A stretch of DNA of 64,000 bases from CAZABP01 sp964483245 (GTDB lineage: Bacteria; Planctomycetota; UBA1135; UBA2386). The stretch lies in NCBI GenBank assembly GCA_964483245.1, contig CAZABP010000004.1:129352-193351 (forward strand), in the 5' to 3' direction. Numbering within the stretch: the stretch's first letter is position 1; each line of letters begins with the position of its first letter. Both the position numbers and the translations under genes were made by a program. This document shows, one piece after another, positions 16,067-24,517 of this stretch. The notes below the pieces were generated by a model. It was not told the DNA's origin. It ran no database searches and saw only the letters and a program-made list of their open reading frames with translations.

Positions 16067-16874
16067 GCTGCCTGCCGCGACGCCCATGCCCGACATGCCG
16101 GCCGCGCCGGCCGGGCCGATCCCGCTGTCCGGCTGCGTGATCTGCTACCAGGAGGCGGATCGGATCGGCGACTGCCTGCGTTCGCTGTCGTTCTGCGACG
16201 AGATCGTGGTCGTCGACAGCGGCAGCACCGACGGCACACCCGCGATCGCAGCCGGGCTCGGTGCCCGCGTGATCCACCACGCGCCGTTTCCCGGACACCG
16301 GGAGCAGAAGCAGTTCGCGGTCGAGCAGGCCCGGCACGACTGGGTGCTCTGTCTCGACGCCGACGAGCGGGTGACGCCGGAGCTGCGCGCGCGGATTGCG
16401 CAGCTGCGCACCGCGGGGTTCCCGGACGCGGCCTACGAGATGCCCCGGCGCAACCACTACCTCGGGCGCGTCGTGCGCCGCGGCTTGTTCTGGCCGGATC
16501 GGAAGCTGCGGCTGTTCGACCGGCGCCAGGCCGCCTGGCGCGGCACGAACCCGCACGATCGGGTCGAGCCGCTGCGGCCGATCCGGGTCGCGGTGCTGGC
16601 CGAGCCGATCGAGCACCTGAGCTTCCGCAGCCTGCGCCACCACCTCGCGACGATCGATTCGTTCACGGCGATCGCGGCGCGCGCACTGCACGCCGAAGGG
16701 CGCCGCGCGAGCTGGTTCGATCTGCTGGTGCGGCCGCCGGCCGTGTTCTTCAAGAGCCTGCTGGTCAAGCGCGGGTTCCTCGACGGCTGGCGCGGGTTCG
16801 TGATCGCGGCGTTGGCCGCCTATTACGACTGGCTGAAGTACCGCCGCCTGCGCGCGGCCTGGCGCGCGAGCTGA
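16056..16874 (+). CDS. GT2 glycosyltransferase, WaaE/KdtX-like
   Basis: A 272-aa cytoplasmic or membrane-associated GT-A glycosyltransferase of the type that decorates the LPS inner core (WaaE/KdtX group). Seen: ISG-like start SGCVICYQEADRIGDCLRSL, EIVVVDSGSTDGT, and the metal-binding CLDADERVT. A further conserved block reads YEMPRRNHYLGR and RKLRLFDRR. The C-terminal segment (PAVFFKSLLVKRGFLDGW, AALAAYYDWLKY) matches the family and contacts the membrane. ATG 16056 overlaps the previous stop; ATG 16086 is an alternative. Donor sugar unknown. Confidence 0.82.
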   Translation: MGAELPAATPMPDMPAAPAGPIPLSGCVICYQEADRIGDCLRSLSFCDEIVVVDSGSTDGTPAIAAGLGARVIHHAPFPGHREQKQFAVEQARHDWVLCLDADERVTPELRARIAQLRTAGFPDAAYEMPRRNHYLGRVVRRGLFWPDRKLRLFDRRQAAWRGTNPHDRVEPLRPIRVAVLAEPIEHLSFRSLRHHLATIDSFTAIAARALHAEGRRASWFDLLVRPPAVFFKSLLVKRGFLDGWRGFVIAALAAYYDWLKYRRLRAAWRAS

Positions 16875-16880
16875 CCGCAG

Positions 16881-18011
16881 ATGCGCGTCCTGCACCTGTT
16901 CGCGAACTACAAGTGGACCGGGCCGGCAGACCCGGCGATCCGCTGCGCGGTCCGGCAGCGCGCGGCCGGCGCTGCGGTCACGTTCGCCGAGGCGCAGTGG
17001 ACGCTGCCGCAGGCGGAGCATCGGGTCCGGATCGAGCTCGACCGGACGGACCTGCCGCGCCTGCGAGAACTGCAACTGCGCAAGCACTTCCATCCGGCCG
17101 CGCTGTGGCGTGACGCCGGCCGGCTCGCCGAGCGGCTGCGCGCGCGGGAGTTCGACGTGCTGCACGCGCATCTGCCGGCGGATCACCTCGTGGCGGCGCT
17201 GGCGATCCGCCGGGCGCGGGTGCCGGTGCTGCTGGTGCGGACGCTGTACGACCCGCATCCGCCGCGCACGTCGCTGCGCACCCGGTGGTCGTTCCGGCGC
17301 ACCGGTGGCTTCGTCGTGCCGACCGCCGGCTGTGCCGAGCAGCTGGCGCACCGGTTCCGGATCCCCTCGGCGCGGATCCTGCTGCAGGATCCTCCGGTCG
17401 AACCGCGCAATCCCGAACGTTCGGACTGGCGCGCGCGCCATGGCCTGCGCAGCGACGCGGTGCTGATCGGGATCACGGCGCGCATCCAGCCGCATCGCAG
17501 GTTCGACCTGTTGTGGGAGGTAGCGGCGCGCGTGACGGCCGCGGAACCACGGGTCCGGTTCGTGCTGCTGGGGCGGGGCAATCCGACCGACATGCGTGAG
17601 CAGGTGACCGAGCCGATCGCGCGGCACGGGATCGGCGCGCGCGTGCTGCTGCCGGGATACCTGTACGAGCCGGACTATGGCCAGGCGCTGGCGAACCTGG
17701 ATCTGTTCCTGTTCCTGGTGCCCGGGTCGGACGGGACGTGCCGCGCCGTGCGCGAGGTCATGACACTCGGCGTGCCGGTGGTTGCGACGCCCCGCGGCGT
17801 GCTGCCGGACCTGCTGGCGGAGGGCGGCATCATCGCGGCCGAAGAGCCCGCGGCGCTGGCGGACGCGCTGCTGGAGCTCGTGCGTGACCCGGCGCGGGCC
17901 GCCCGGCTCGGCGCCGCCGGCCAGCACCGCACCCGCACCGCGATGGACCCGGCCGCCGCGGCGGCCCGGTTGCTGGCGTTCTACCGGCAGCTGCGCGAGG
18001 CCGGTTCATGA
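16881..18011 (+). CDS. GT4 glycosyltransferase
   Basis: A 376-aa GT-B glycosyltransferase. The N-terminal Rossmann half begins RVLHLFANYKWTGPADP and includes FDVLHAHLPADHLVAALA. The C-terminal half has IGITARIQPHRRFDLL, VLLGRG and a donor-binding stretch LFLVPGSDGTCRAVREVM, where the classical E-x7-E pattern is altered to D-x(7)-E. It starts 6 bp after the GT2 gene and overlaps the kinase gene by 4 bp. A role in building a lipid-linked or LPS-type oligosaccharide is inferred from the operon; substrate unknown. Confidence 0.82.
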   Translation: MRVLHLFANYKWTGPADPAIRCAVRQRAAGAAVTFAEAQWTLPQAEHRVRIELDRTDLPRLRELQLRKHFHPAALWRDAGRLAERLRAREFDVLHAHLPADHLVAALAIRRARVPVLLVRTLYDPHPPRTSLRTRWSFRRTGGFVVPTAGCAEQLAHRFRIPSARILLQDPPVEPRNPERSDWRARHGLRSDAVLIGITARIQPHRRFDLLWEVAARVTAAEPRVRFVLLGRGNPTDMREQVTEPIARHGIGARVLLPGYLYEPDYGQALANLDLFLFLVPGSDGTCRAVREVMTLGVPVVATPRGVLPDLLAEGGIIAAEEPAALADALLELVRDPARAARLGAAGQHRTRTAMDPAAAAARLLAFYRQLREAGS

Positions 18012-19009
18012 CCGGGGGGGCCGCGGCGCAGGCGGAAGCCCTGCTCGCGGCCTGGTGGGCGGCGGTCCGTCAGGATCCGAGCCGTCTGCCAGCCGGCGTG
18101 GAGCCGGTGCAGGCGAGGTTGATCCGGAGCGTCGGGAGGGCCGAGCTGCCGGGGCACGGCCGGGTGTACTTGAAGCAGATGGGCTTCCCGCGCTGGCAGG
18201 ACCGGCTGCGCTACCTGCTGCGTGCGCTGCCGGCGCGGCACGAGGCGCGCATGCTCCGATGCGCAGCTGCGCACGGGATCCCGGTGCCGCGCGTGCTGTT
18301 CGCGGCCGGCCGCAGACGGTTCGGCCAGCCGTGCGCCTCCCTGCTAGTGACGCAGGGGCTCGACGTGGACGGCGAGCCGCAGGATGGCGACGTGGCCTGC
18401 CTGGCCGCCCGGCTCGCCGATGCCGGCATCTGGCATCGGGACCTGCACCGGGGCAACTTCGTCCGTTGCCAGGATGGGCGCACGGTCGTGCTGGATCTGC
18501 AGTCGGCGCGCTCGCGGCGGAAGCCGCTGGGGCGGCGGCTGCGCGTCCGCATGGCGGCGAAGTTGGTTGCGTCCGGCGTGGATCCCGCGCAGCTGACCGC
18601 CAGCGGGCTGCTCGCCGGCACCGACGCCGCACAGGCACGCGCGCTCGCTGAGCGGCAGCAGCGCCATTGGCTGCGCCGCCGCATCGAACGGTGTCTGCAG
18701 TGCAGCACGGAGTTCGACCGCCGACGCTGGCAGGGCGGGATCCTGTTCAGCCGCCGTGGTCAGCAGCCGGAGGGGATCGAACTGGTGGGCGGCCCTGAGC
18801 TGGAACGGCTTTGGCTCGGTGATCGGGCGCTGGAAGTGCTCGAAGGGCGCAAGCCGATGCTGGTGGCCTGGTTCCGTAAGTCGCGGTGGCTCCGGGGTCC
18901 CGGGTCGGTCTATATTCCGCGCTCGGGCGCGCAGCCCGATCTCGTGAGCGTGAAGCAGGAGTTGGAGCGGGGTTACGTCCGCTACCTCACCTTGCGCAGC
19001 GACTCCTGA
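18008..19009 (+). CDS. WaaP/InaA-like lipopolysaccharide core kinase
   Basis: A 333-aa protein kinase-fold enzyme of the Kdo/WaaP/InaA group, which phosphorylates core sugars of LPS. The ATP lobe holds GRVYLKQM (catalytic Lys), the catalytic loop reads WHRDLHRGNF (Asp about 144), and the metal-binding Asp lies in VVLDLQSAR (about 163), giving D-L in place of D-F-G, as usual in this family. The C-terminal 120 residues are a less conserved extension. ATGA overlap with the preceding GT4 indicates coupling. It supports an outer membrane with phosphorylated core sugars, which is an inference. Confidence 0.8.
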   Translation: MTGGAAAQAEALLAAWWAAVRQDPSRLPAGVEPVQARLIRSVGRAELPGHGRVYLKQMGFPRWQDRLRYLLRALPARHEARMLRCAAAHGIPVPRVLFAAGRRRFGQPCASLLVTQGLDVDGEPQDGDVACLAARLADAGIWHRDLHRGNFVRCQDGRTVVLDLQSARSRRKPLGRRLRVRMAAKLVASGVDPAQLTASGLLAGTDAAQARALAERQQRHWLRRRIERCLQCSTEFDRRRWQGGILFSRRGQQPEGIELVGGPELERLWLGDRALEVLEGRKPMLVAWFRKSRWLRGPGSVYIPRSGAQPDLVSVKQELERGYVRYLTLRSDS

Positions 19010-19042
19010 CCATGCCGGCGGGAAGGCGCCGGGACCCACTCG

Positions 19043-20191
19043 ATGACGACTCCTGCCCGCGTGCCGGCGCCCGAGCTGAGCACCCTCGCCCAACCACTTC
19101 CGAGCACTTCGGTTGTAGCCACGCTGAAGCTGCTCAGCGGTGGCGCGTTGGGTGGTCGGCTGCCATTGGAACGGACGCCCAAACGCGTCCTGTTCGTCGG
19201 CAAGAACATGTCGCGCTCGCGCTGCAGCGGCGGGCTGGTCGAGGCTATCGAGCGGCATGGTCTCGCGGTGCGGTGGATCAACCTCGCGACGATGCGCCGC
19301 TGGGTCGGGCGCGATGGCTCCCTGAAGCTGGCGCGGCGGGTGCACACGCGGTTCGCGCCGGACATCGTGTTCGTGTTCTGCCGCGACCTGCCACAGATCC
19401 TGGTCGAGGAGTTCCGGGTCGATACCCCGATCGTGGTCTGGGTCGAAGAGCCGCTGGCCGACCTGGATCCCGGCTTCGCGCGCTACCTGGCGCTAGCCGA
19501 TCTCGTCTGCCTCAGCAACCCGACCCGCGCGCAGTGGCTGGCCGACCACGGCGTGCGCAACATGATCTTCCTGATGAGCGGGTTTTCCCCCCGCTTCCAC
19601 TACCCGCTGCCGCCCCGCCGGCCGCGACGCGATGTCCTGTTCGTCGGTGGCCCGGGGGCCGGCGGGCAGCGGGCGCCGCTGCTGGCCGAAGTCGCGCGGC
19701 ACTTCGACCTGGAAGTGCGCGGACCGGGCTGGGATGCCTACCGGGAGCGGTATCCGCACCTGCGCGTCGGCCGCCCGATCGACAATGCCGGATTCCGTCG
19801 GGTCTGCGCGTCGTCCCGGATCGTGCTCGGGATGAACCAGGTGAACGGGGATTACCTGTACTTCAGCAACCGGACGTTCCTGACGCTGGCCTGCCGCGCG
19901 TTCCACCTGACGCACTACGTGCCGGGGCTGGAGACGGTGTTCACCGACGGCCGCCATCTGGCCTGGTACCGCGACACCGAGGAGTGTCTGACGCAGCTGC
20001 GCCGCTATCTCGACGACGCGCGCGGGCGGGAGCAGATCGCGGCCGAAGGGCATGCGTTGGTCATGGCGCGGCATCAGTACTTCCATCGGTTCAGCGGCAT
20101 CCTCGAAGCCCTCGCATCCGGGCTGACGCGGCACTTCGATACGCCGACGATCCTGGCGACCGAGCCGCAGGGCGCACTGCGCCGCGAGTGA
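19043..20191 (+). CDS. CgeB-like glycosyltransferase family protein
   Basis: A 382-aa protein resembling the CgeB / 'glycosyltransferase family protein' group. Landmarks: KRVLFVGKNMSRSRCSGGLVEAI, FAPDIVFVFCRD, IVVWVEEPLADLDPGFARYL, a FVGGPGAGGQRAPLL motif in place of the usual FIG..., LGMNQVNGDYLYFSNRTF, and the family end block H-Y-V-P-G-LETVF, LAWYRDTEECLTQLRRYL. The first 40 residues are a low-similarity extension; the true start could be internal. It lies 33 bp after the kinase gene in the same operon and overlaps the next gene by 4 bp (GTGA). Confidence 0.75.
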   Translation: MTTPARVPAPELSTLAQPLPSTSVVATLKLLSGGALGGRLPLERTPKRVLFVGKNMSRSRCSGGLVEAIERHGLAVRWINLATMRRWVGRDGSLKLARRVHTRFAPDIVFVFCRDLPQILVEEFRVDTPIVVWVEEPLADLDPGFARYLALADLVCLSNPTRAQWLADHGVRNMIFLMSGFSPRFHYPLPPRRPRRDVLFVGGPGAGGQRAPLLAEVARHFDLEVRGPGWDAYRERYPHLRVGRPIDNAGFRRVCASSRIVLGMNQVNGDYLYFSNRTFLTLACRAFHLTHYVPGLETVFTDGRHLAWYRDTEECLTQLRRYLDDARGREQIAAEGHALVMARHQYFHRFSGILEALASGLTRHFDTPTILATEPQGALRRE

Positions 20192-21324
20192 CCCGCAGCG
20201 GGCAGGCATCCCCCGAGCCGCCGCTGCGCGTGCTGCACCTGCTCGCCGAGTGCGGCTGGTCGGGTGGCGAAGTCCAGCTCGATCTGTTGGTGCGCCATCT
20301 GGCGGCGCGCGGATACGTGCAACACTGTGCGCTCGTGCCGGGGGCGCGGTTCGCCGAGGCGGCGCATGGTGCCGGCGTCGCGGTGACCGCGATCGACCTG
20401 CGCCGGCCGTGGTGGCCATCGGTTGCGTGGCGGCTGCGCCGGCTCGTCAAGGAGTTCGCTCCGCAGGTCGTGCACTTCGGCTGTGGGCGCTCGCTGCGAT
20501 TCGGCGGGTGGTTCCTGCTCGGGTTGCGCGGCGCGGCCAAGGTCACGACCCGACGCATCGACTACCCGATCGGTCGCGGGCCGCGCGCCTGGCGTTACCG
20601 CTGGCTCGTCGACCATGTCGTTGCCAACTCGCGCGGCGTCGAGCAGGTGGTGCTGGCGGCTGGAGTGCCGCCTGCGCGTGTCTCGCGGATCCATGAGGGG
20701 ATTCCGCTGGCACCATGGCAGGGAGCGCGCGCGGAACGGGACACGGCACGCCTGCAGCTCGGCATCCCGGCGCCGGCATTCGTGATCTGCTGCGCCGCCA
20801 CGTTGCGGCCGCGCAAGGGGCAGCGGCAGCTGGTCGAAGCGGTCGCGCGGCTTGCGGCGGAGTACCCGCAGTTGTTGCTGGTGCTGGCGGGTGAGGGTCC
20901 GGACCGCGCGGCGCTGCAGCAGCTTGCGCGGGAACGCGGGATCGAGGCGCAGGTGCGTGTCCCGGGGGCCGTGCGGCCGATCCGCCCGCTGTATGCGGCC
21001 AGCGATCTGTTCGTGCTGGTCTCGCACCATGAAGGGCTCAGCAATGCGTGCCTGGAGGCGAGCGCGGCGGGGCTGCCGCTCGTCGTCAGCCGGGCCGGTG
21101 GGCTGCCGGAGATCGTCGACGATGGCGTGACCGGCCTCGTCGTGGATGCGGGAGACGTCGATGGCATCGCGGCGGCCATCGGCCGGATGCTGCGTGAGCC
21201 GGAGTTCTGCGCCCGTGCCGGCGCGGCCGGTGCGGCCCGGACCGCCGAGCTGTTTGCAGCAGAGCGGATGACCGCCAACATGGAGGCCCTGTTCCAGCGC
21301 CTGGGACGTGGATGTCTGAGCTGA
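20188..21324 (+). CDS. GT4 glycosyltransferase
   Basis: A 378-aa GT-B enzyme starting with GTG inside the GTGA overlap. N-half: LRVLHLLAECGWSGGEVQLDLLVRHL. C-half: VICCAATLRPRKGQRQLVEA, VLAGEGPDRAALQQLA, and the donor site HHEGLSNACLEASAAGLPLV with the E-x7-E signature. It ends PEIVDDGVTGLVVDAGD, textbook for GT4. Its stop overlaps the GT9 start by 13 bp. The likely job is adding one residue of the envelope oligosaccharide; the substrate is unknown. Confidence 0.88.
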   Translation: MTRSGQASPEPPLRVLHLLAECGWSGGEVQLDLLVRHLAARGYVQHCALVPGARFAEAAHGAGVAVTAIDLRRPWWPSVAWRLRRLVKEFAPQVVHFGCGRSLRFGGWFLLGLRGAAKVTTRRIDYPIGRGPRAWRYRWLVDHVVANSRGVEQVVLAAGVPPARVSRIHEGIPLAPWQGARAERDTARLQLGIPAPAFVICCAATLRPRKGQRQLVEAVARLAAEYPQLLLVLAGEGPDRAALQQLARERGIEAQVRVPGAVRPIRPLYAASDLFVLVSHHEGLSNACLEASAAGLPLVVSRAGGLPEIVDDGVTGLVVDAGDVDGIAAAIGRMLREPEFCARAGAAGAARTAELFAAERMTANMEALFQRLGRGCLS

Positions 21325-22439
21325 ACGACCTGCATCTCGACTGCCGCCAGTTCCGCTGGGACCGACCCTGCCTGCCGCACAAGCAGACCGGCGTCACGTG
21401 CCCGGTCTGTACGCAGCACGATCCGATTTCCTGCCGCGTGCTGGTGGTCAAGCTCGCCGCGACCGGCGACGTGTTGCGCACGACCGCGTTGCTGCCCGCG
21501 CTGCATGCGCGCCATCCAGGTGCGCACGTGACGTGGCTGACGGCACCGGCCGCAGTGCCGCTGTTCGCGCGCAATCCGATGGTCGACGCCGTGTGGAGCT
21601 CGCAGGCCCCTGAGACCGCGGCGCGCCTGGCCGTGCAGGAGTTCGACGTCGTCTACTGTCCGGACGCCGACCCGGCCGCGGCGGCGTTCGCTGCGGCGGC
21701 GCGCGCGCGCGAGCGACGCGGCTTCACGCTCGAGCCTGGTGGGGGCGTGCGCCCGCTGTCGCCCGCGGCCGAGCACTGGTTCCGGATGGGAGTCGACGAC
21801 GAGCGCAAGAAGGCGAACGTGCGCACGTACCAGGCCTTGGTGTGTGACGCGCTCGGGTTGGATCCGACGCAGCTCGGGGAGCCGATGCTCGAGCCCGCGC
21901 CGGCGGACCAGGAGGCAGCGCGTGCGTTCTGCGCCGCGGCTGCGCACCGCGGCAAGTGGATCGGACTCAACACCGGTGCCGGCGCACGTTGGCCGTACAA
22001 GCACTGGCCCCGGGAGCACCAACAGCGATTCGTCGCGTTGGCAACCGATGCCGGGCATGCCGTGCTGTTGCTCGGCGGGCCCGAGGAGGCGGCGCGGCAT
22101 GCCGAGCTGCTGCAGGCGATGCGCGGGCGCGCGGTGCACGATGGCGGGACGCGCAACTCGTTCCATCGCTTCGCGGCGCTGGTCGAGCAGTGCGACGTCG
22201 TCGTGACCGGCGACACGTTCGCGCTGCACGTCGCGGTGGCCCGCCGCCGTCCGGTCGTCGCGTTGTTCGGTCCGACTTCGGCGGCCGAGATCGAGTTGCA
22301 TGGCCGCGGCGAGAAGTTGATCCCGCCCGGATTCGACTGCCTCGCCTGCTACCTGCCGCGCTGCGACAAGCAGCCGTACTGCCAGCAGGGGATCCTGCCG
22401 GAAGCCGTGCTGTCGGCGGTGACGCACTGGTTGCGGTGA
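21312..22439 (+). CDS. GT9 heptosyltransferase-like protein with Cys-rich N-terminus
   Basis: A 375-aa GT9 (ADP-heptose:LPS heptosyltransferase) family protein. The core begins at CRVLVVKLAATGDVLRTTAL, with THVTW-type strand, IGLNTGAGARWPYKHWP, VLLLGGPEE and the donor site VVVTGDTFALHVAVARRRPVV plus ALFGPTSAAE. Unusually, a 40-residue leader precedes the core and carries Cys at 11, 20, 30, 33 and 41, including a CPVC pair. Another Cys cluster sits at the C-terminus (CLACYLPRC, PYC), which is common in GT9. The leader looks like a metal site. It overlaps both neighbours. Confidence 0.83.
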   Translation: MSELNDLHLDCRQFRWDRPCLPHKQTGVTCPVCTQHDPISCRVLVVKLAATGDVLRTTALLPALHARHPGAHVTWLTAPAAVPLFARNPMVDAVWSSQAPETAARLAVQEFDVVYCPDADPAAAAFAAAARARERRGFTLEPGGGVRPLSPAAEHWFRMGVDDERKKANVRTYQALVCDALGLDPTQLGEPMLEPAPADQEAARAFCAAAAHRGKWIGLNTGAGARWPYKHWPREHQQRFVALATDAGHAVLLLGGPEEAARHAELLQAMRGRAVHDGGTRNSFHRFAALVEQCDVVVTGDTFALHVAVARRRPVVALFGPTSAAEIELHGRGEKLIPPGFDCLACYLPRCDKQPYCQQGILPEAVLSAVTHWLR

Positions 22440-23146
22440 GCGGCACGGACCTGGCACCGCTCCCGCTGCGCGTGCTGTGGCACGACGCGCAGATCGTCGC
22501 GGTCGCGAAGCCGTCGGGGATGCTCGTCCACCGCGACGCGCATCACGACTCGGCGCCTGCGCTGCTGCAGACGCTGCGCGATCAGATCGGGCAGTGGCTG
22601 TATCCGGTGCACCGCCTCGATCGGGCCACGTCCGGCATCGTGCTGTTCGGGCTGTCGCGCGAGGCGGCCGCCGCGCTGCAGGCGTCGCTGCAGGCAGCGG
22701 ATGCGCGCAAGCTGTACCTCGCGCTGGTCCGCGGTTTCGTGCCAGAGCAGTGGACCGACGAGCGCGCGCTGACCGACAGCGGGGGCGTGCTGCGCGACGC
22801 ACGCACGACGTTCCGCCGCTGCGCGCAGTTCGATCGCTGCGCCCTGGTCGAAGCGGAGCTGCACACCGGACGTTGGCACCAGATCCGGCGTCACCTCGCA
22901 CACCAGGCGCACCATGTGCTCGGCGACACGACGCACGGCAAGGGCAAGGACAACCGGTTCTTCCGCGCCGAGCGCGGGTTGACGCGGCTGTTCCTGCACG
23001 CGCATCAGGTCGAGCTGATGCACCCACAGACGCAGCAGCCGATGCAGTTGCGGGAGCCGCTGCCGGCGGAGTTGCGTGCCGTGTTGGCGCGCATTCCGGA
23101 GTGCGGTGCCGAGCTCTTGGCGCAGCTTGCGGCCGCGCCGGCATGA
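22436..23146 (+). CDS. truC: TruC-like RNA pseudouridine synthase
   Basis: A 236-aa RluA-superfamily pseudouridine synthase without an S4 domain, matching TruC (tRNA U65). The catalytic motif is VHRLDRATSGIVLFG (Asp in RLD). Also present: VAVAKPSGMLVHRD, KLYLALVRG, and GRWHQIRRHLAHQAHHVLGD. GTG start in a GTGA overlap with the GT9 gene, so an RNA-modification gene ends an envelope-glycan operon. TruC is the best match by length and motifs, though RluA-family specificity is hard to fix by eye. Confidence 0.83.
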   Translation: MSGTDLAPLPLRVLWHDAQIVAVAKPSGMLVHRDAHHDSAPALLQTLRDQIGQWLYPVHRLDRATSGIVLFGLSREAAAALQASLQAADARKLYLALVRGFVPEQWTDERALTDSGGVLRDARTTFRRCAQFDRCALVEAELHTGRWHQIRRHLAHQAHHVLGDTTHGKGKDNRFFRAERGLTRLFLHAHQVELMHPQTQQPMQLREPLPAELRAVLARIPECGAELLAQLAAAPA

Positions 23147-23186
23147 GGGTGCTGCGCCGTCGGCGGGTCGCCGGATCGCGCGATGG

Positions 23187-24248
23187 CTACTGCGCGAGCA
23201 GGAAGCGGTCGGTCATTCCGGCCACGTAGTCGCAGACGACGCGCGGCAGCCCGTCGTTGGCGACGCGCACGCGGTATCGCTCCGGCAGTCCGGCCGGATG
23301 CGCGAGCAGCTCCTGGAAGCGCGCGCGGATCCGCTCGCGGCCGCGCTGCATCGCCGTCAGCACGCGTTCGTCGCGATAGAAGTGCGCGCGCAGGAACTCC
23401 AGGCACTCCGCTGAGAGCCGTGCCATCTCGTCGCCGTGGCGCATCCGCGGTGCCTGCGCCTGCTCGCGGTCGCTGGCATCGACGAGGTCGTGGATCAGCA
23501 GGGCGACCATCTCGCTGACGATGCGGCCCGGCAGTGTCGAGCCGGCCGACTCGGCCGCCCGCCGCCAGAGCCCGAGTCCGGCGACTGCCTCGAGCGGCAG
23601 GATTCCCGCGCGCAGACCGTCGTCGACGTCGTGACACAGGTATGCGATCCGGTCGCACAGATCGACCACGCGCGCTTCGAGCGGCGGGGTCGCGGGTCGG
23701 CGCAGGTCCTCGCTCAGCGGAAACCCCTCCGGAACGCGACCCTTCAGCAGCGACTGCCGGACCGCGAGTGTCAGGTTCAAACCGTGGCCATGTCCGTAGC
23801 GGTCTTCCAGCAGATCCACGATCCGCGTCCCCTGAGCGTTGTGCCGGAAGCCCCCCTCGTCCGCCATGCACTCGGCGAGCGCATCCTCACCCGCGTGGCC
23901 GAACGGCGGATGCCCCAGGTCGTGCGCCAGCGCGACGGCTTCGCACAGGTCGGCGTTCAGCCGCAGCGCGACCGCGACGCTGCGCGCCAGCTGCGAGACT
24001 TCGAGCGAATGCGTCAGGCGCGTGCGGTAGTGGTCCCCTTCGTACGCGGCGAACACCTGCGTCTTGTGTTGCAGGCGGCGGAACGCACGCGAATGCAGCA
24101 CGCGATCCCGGTCGCGTTGGAACGCCGTGCGCAGCGGATCCTCCGGCTCGGCAATGCGCCGGCCGCCGTGTTCGCGGCTCGGTCGTGCGAAGCGCGCGAG
24201 CTCGTGCAGCTCGCGATCCTCGAGATCCTCGCGTCGAAGCCAGGTCAT
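23187..24248 (-). CDS. dgt: Deoxyguanosine triphosphate triphosphohydrolase-like protein
   Basis: A 353-aa HD-domain dNTPase. These enzymes cut dGTP or dNTPs to the nucleoside and tripolyphosphate. Metal ligands are visible: RLTHSLEVSQLAR (His), AHDLGHPPFGHAGE (HD and a second His), and VDLCDRIAYLCHDVDD (Asp). The start RIAEPEDPLRTAFQRDRDR and RRLQHKTQVF are typical of the shorter 'dGTPase-like' clade. The C-terminal region carries the HFYRDERV block. tRNA-Glu lies 54 bp upstream on the same strand. Nearby mazG also cleans nucleotide pools, but there is no operon link. Confidence 0.9.
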   Translation of the reverse strand: MTWLRREDLEDRELHELARFARPSREHGGRRIAEPEDPLRTAFQRDRDRVLHSRAFRRLQHKTQVFAAYEGDHYRTRLTHSLEVSQLARSVAVALRLNADLCEAVALAHDLGHPPFGHAGEDALAECMADEGGFRHNAQGTRIVDLLEDRYGHGHGLNLTLAVRQSLLKGRVPEGFPLSEDLRRPATPPLEARVVDLCDRIAYLCHDVDDGLRAGILPLEAVAGLGLWRRAAESAGSTLPGRIVSEMVALLIHDLVDASDREQAQAPRMRHGDEMARLSAECLEFLRAHFYRDERVLTAMQRGRERIRARFQELLAHPAGLPERYRVRVANDGLPRVVCDYVAGMTDRFLLAQ

Positions 24249-24302
24249 CGGATGCGTGCATGCCGCGACCGCGGCGAGGACCGCAGGAAGCGTGCTCGGG
24301 CT

Positions 24303-24378
24303 TGGTACCCCCTAGGGGATTCGAACCCCTGTCCCATGGCTGAGAACCATGTATCCTAGGCCCCTAGACGAAGGGGGC
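24303..24378 (-). tRNA. tRNA-Glu (anticodon CTC), CCA encoded
   Basis: Read on the minus strand, the sequence folds as a full cloverleaf: acceptor GCCCCCT/AGGGGGT, D-arm GTCT...GGAT, anticodon arm CATGG-TTCTCAG-CCATG with CTC at positions 34-36, and T-arm AGGGG-TTCGAAT-CCCCT. It resembles bacterial tRNA-Glu over most of its length. Discriminator A and an encoded CCA end the gene. Positions 1 and 72 form a G-U pair. It stands alone. Confidence 0.95.
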
Positions 24379-24517
24379 GCCCGAGGGCGAGACGGTCTAG
24401 AGGTGCTGCTGCCGGTCGTCAAGAGCGCGGAGTAGTTCCTCGGTGCCGAGCGGTGCGGAAGGAACCGCCCCGCGGATCGTCTTGCGTCGTGCGACCCACG
24501 GATCCGATCCAGCAACC

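Noticed and set aside
15789..17927. A 712-codon minus-strand open frame over the glycan genes
   Set aside because: Complement of the GT2/GT4 genes, with low-complexity Arg/Gln/His composition.
20595..23144. An 849-codon minus-strand open frame
   Set aside because: Antisense to GT4, GT9 and TruC genes that carry clear motifs. No start signal or domain.
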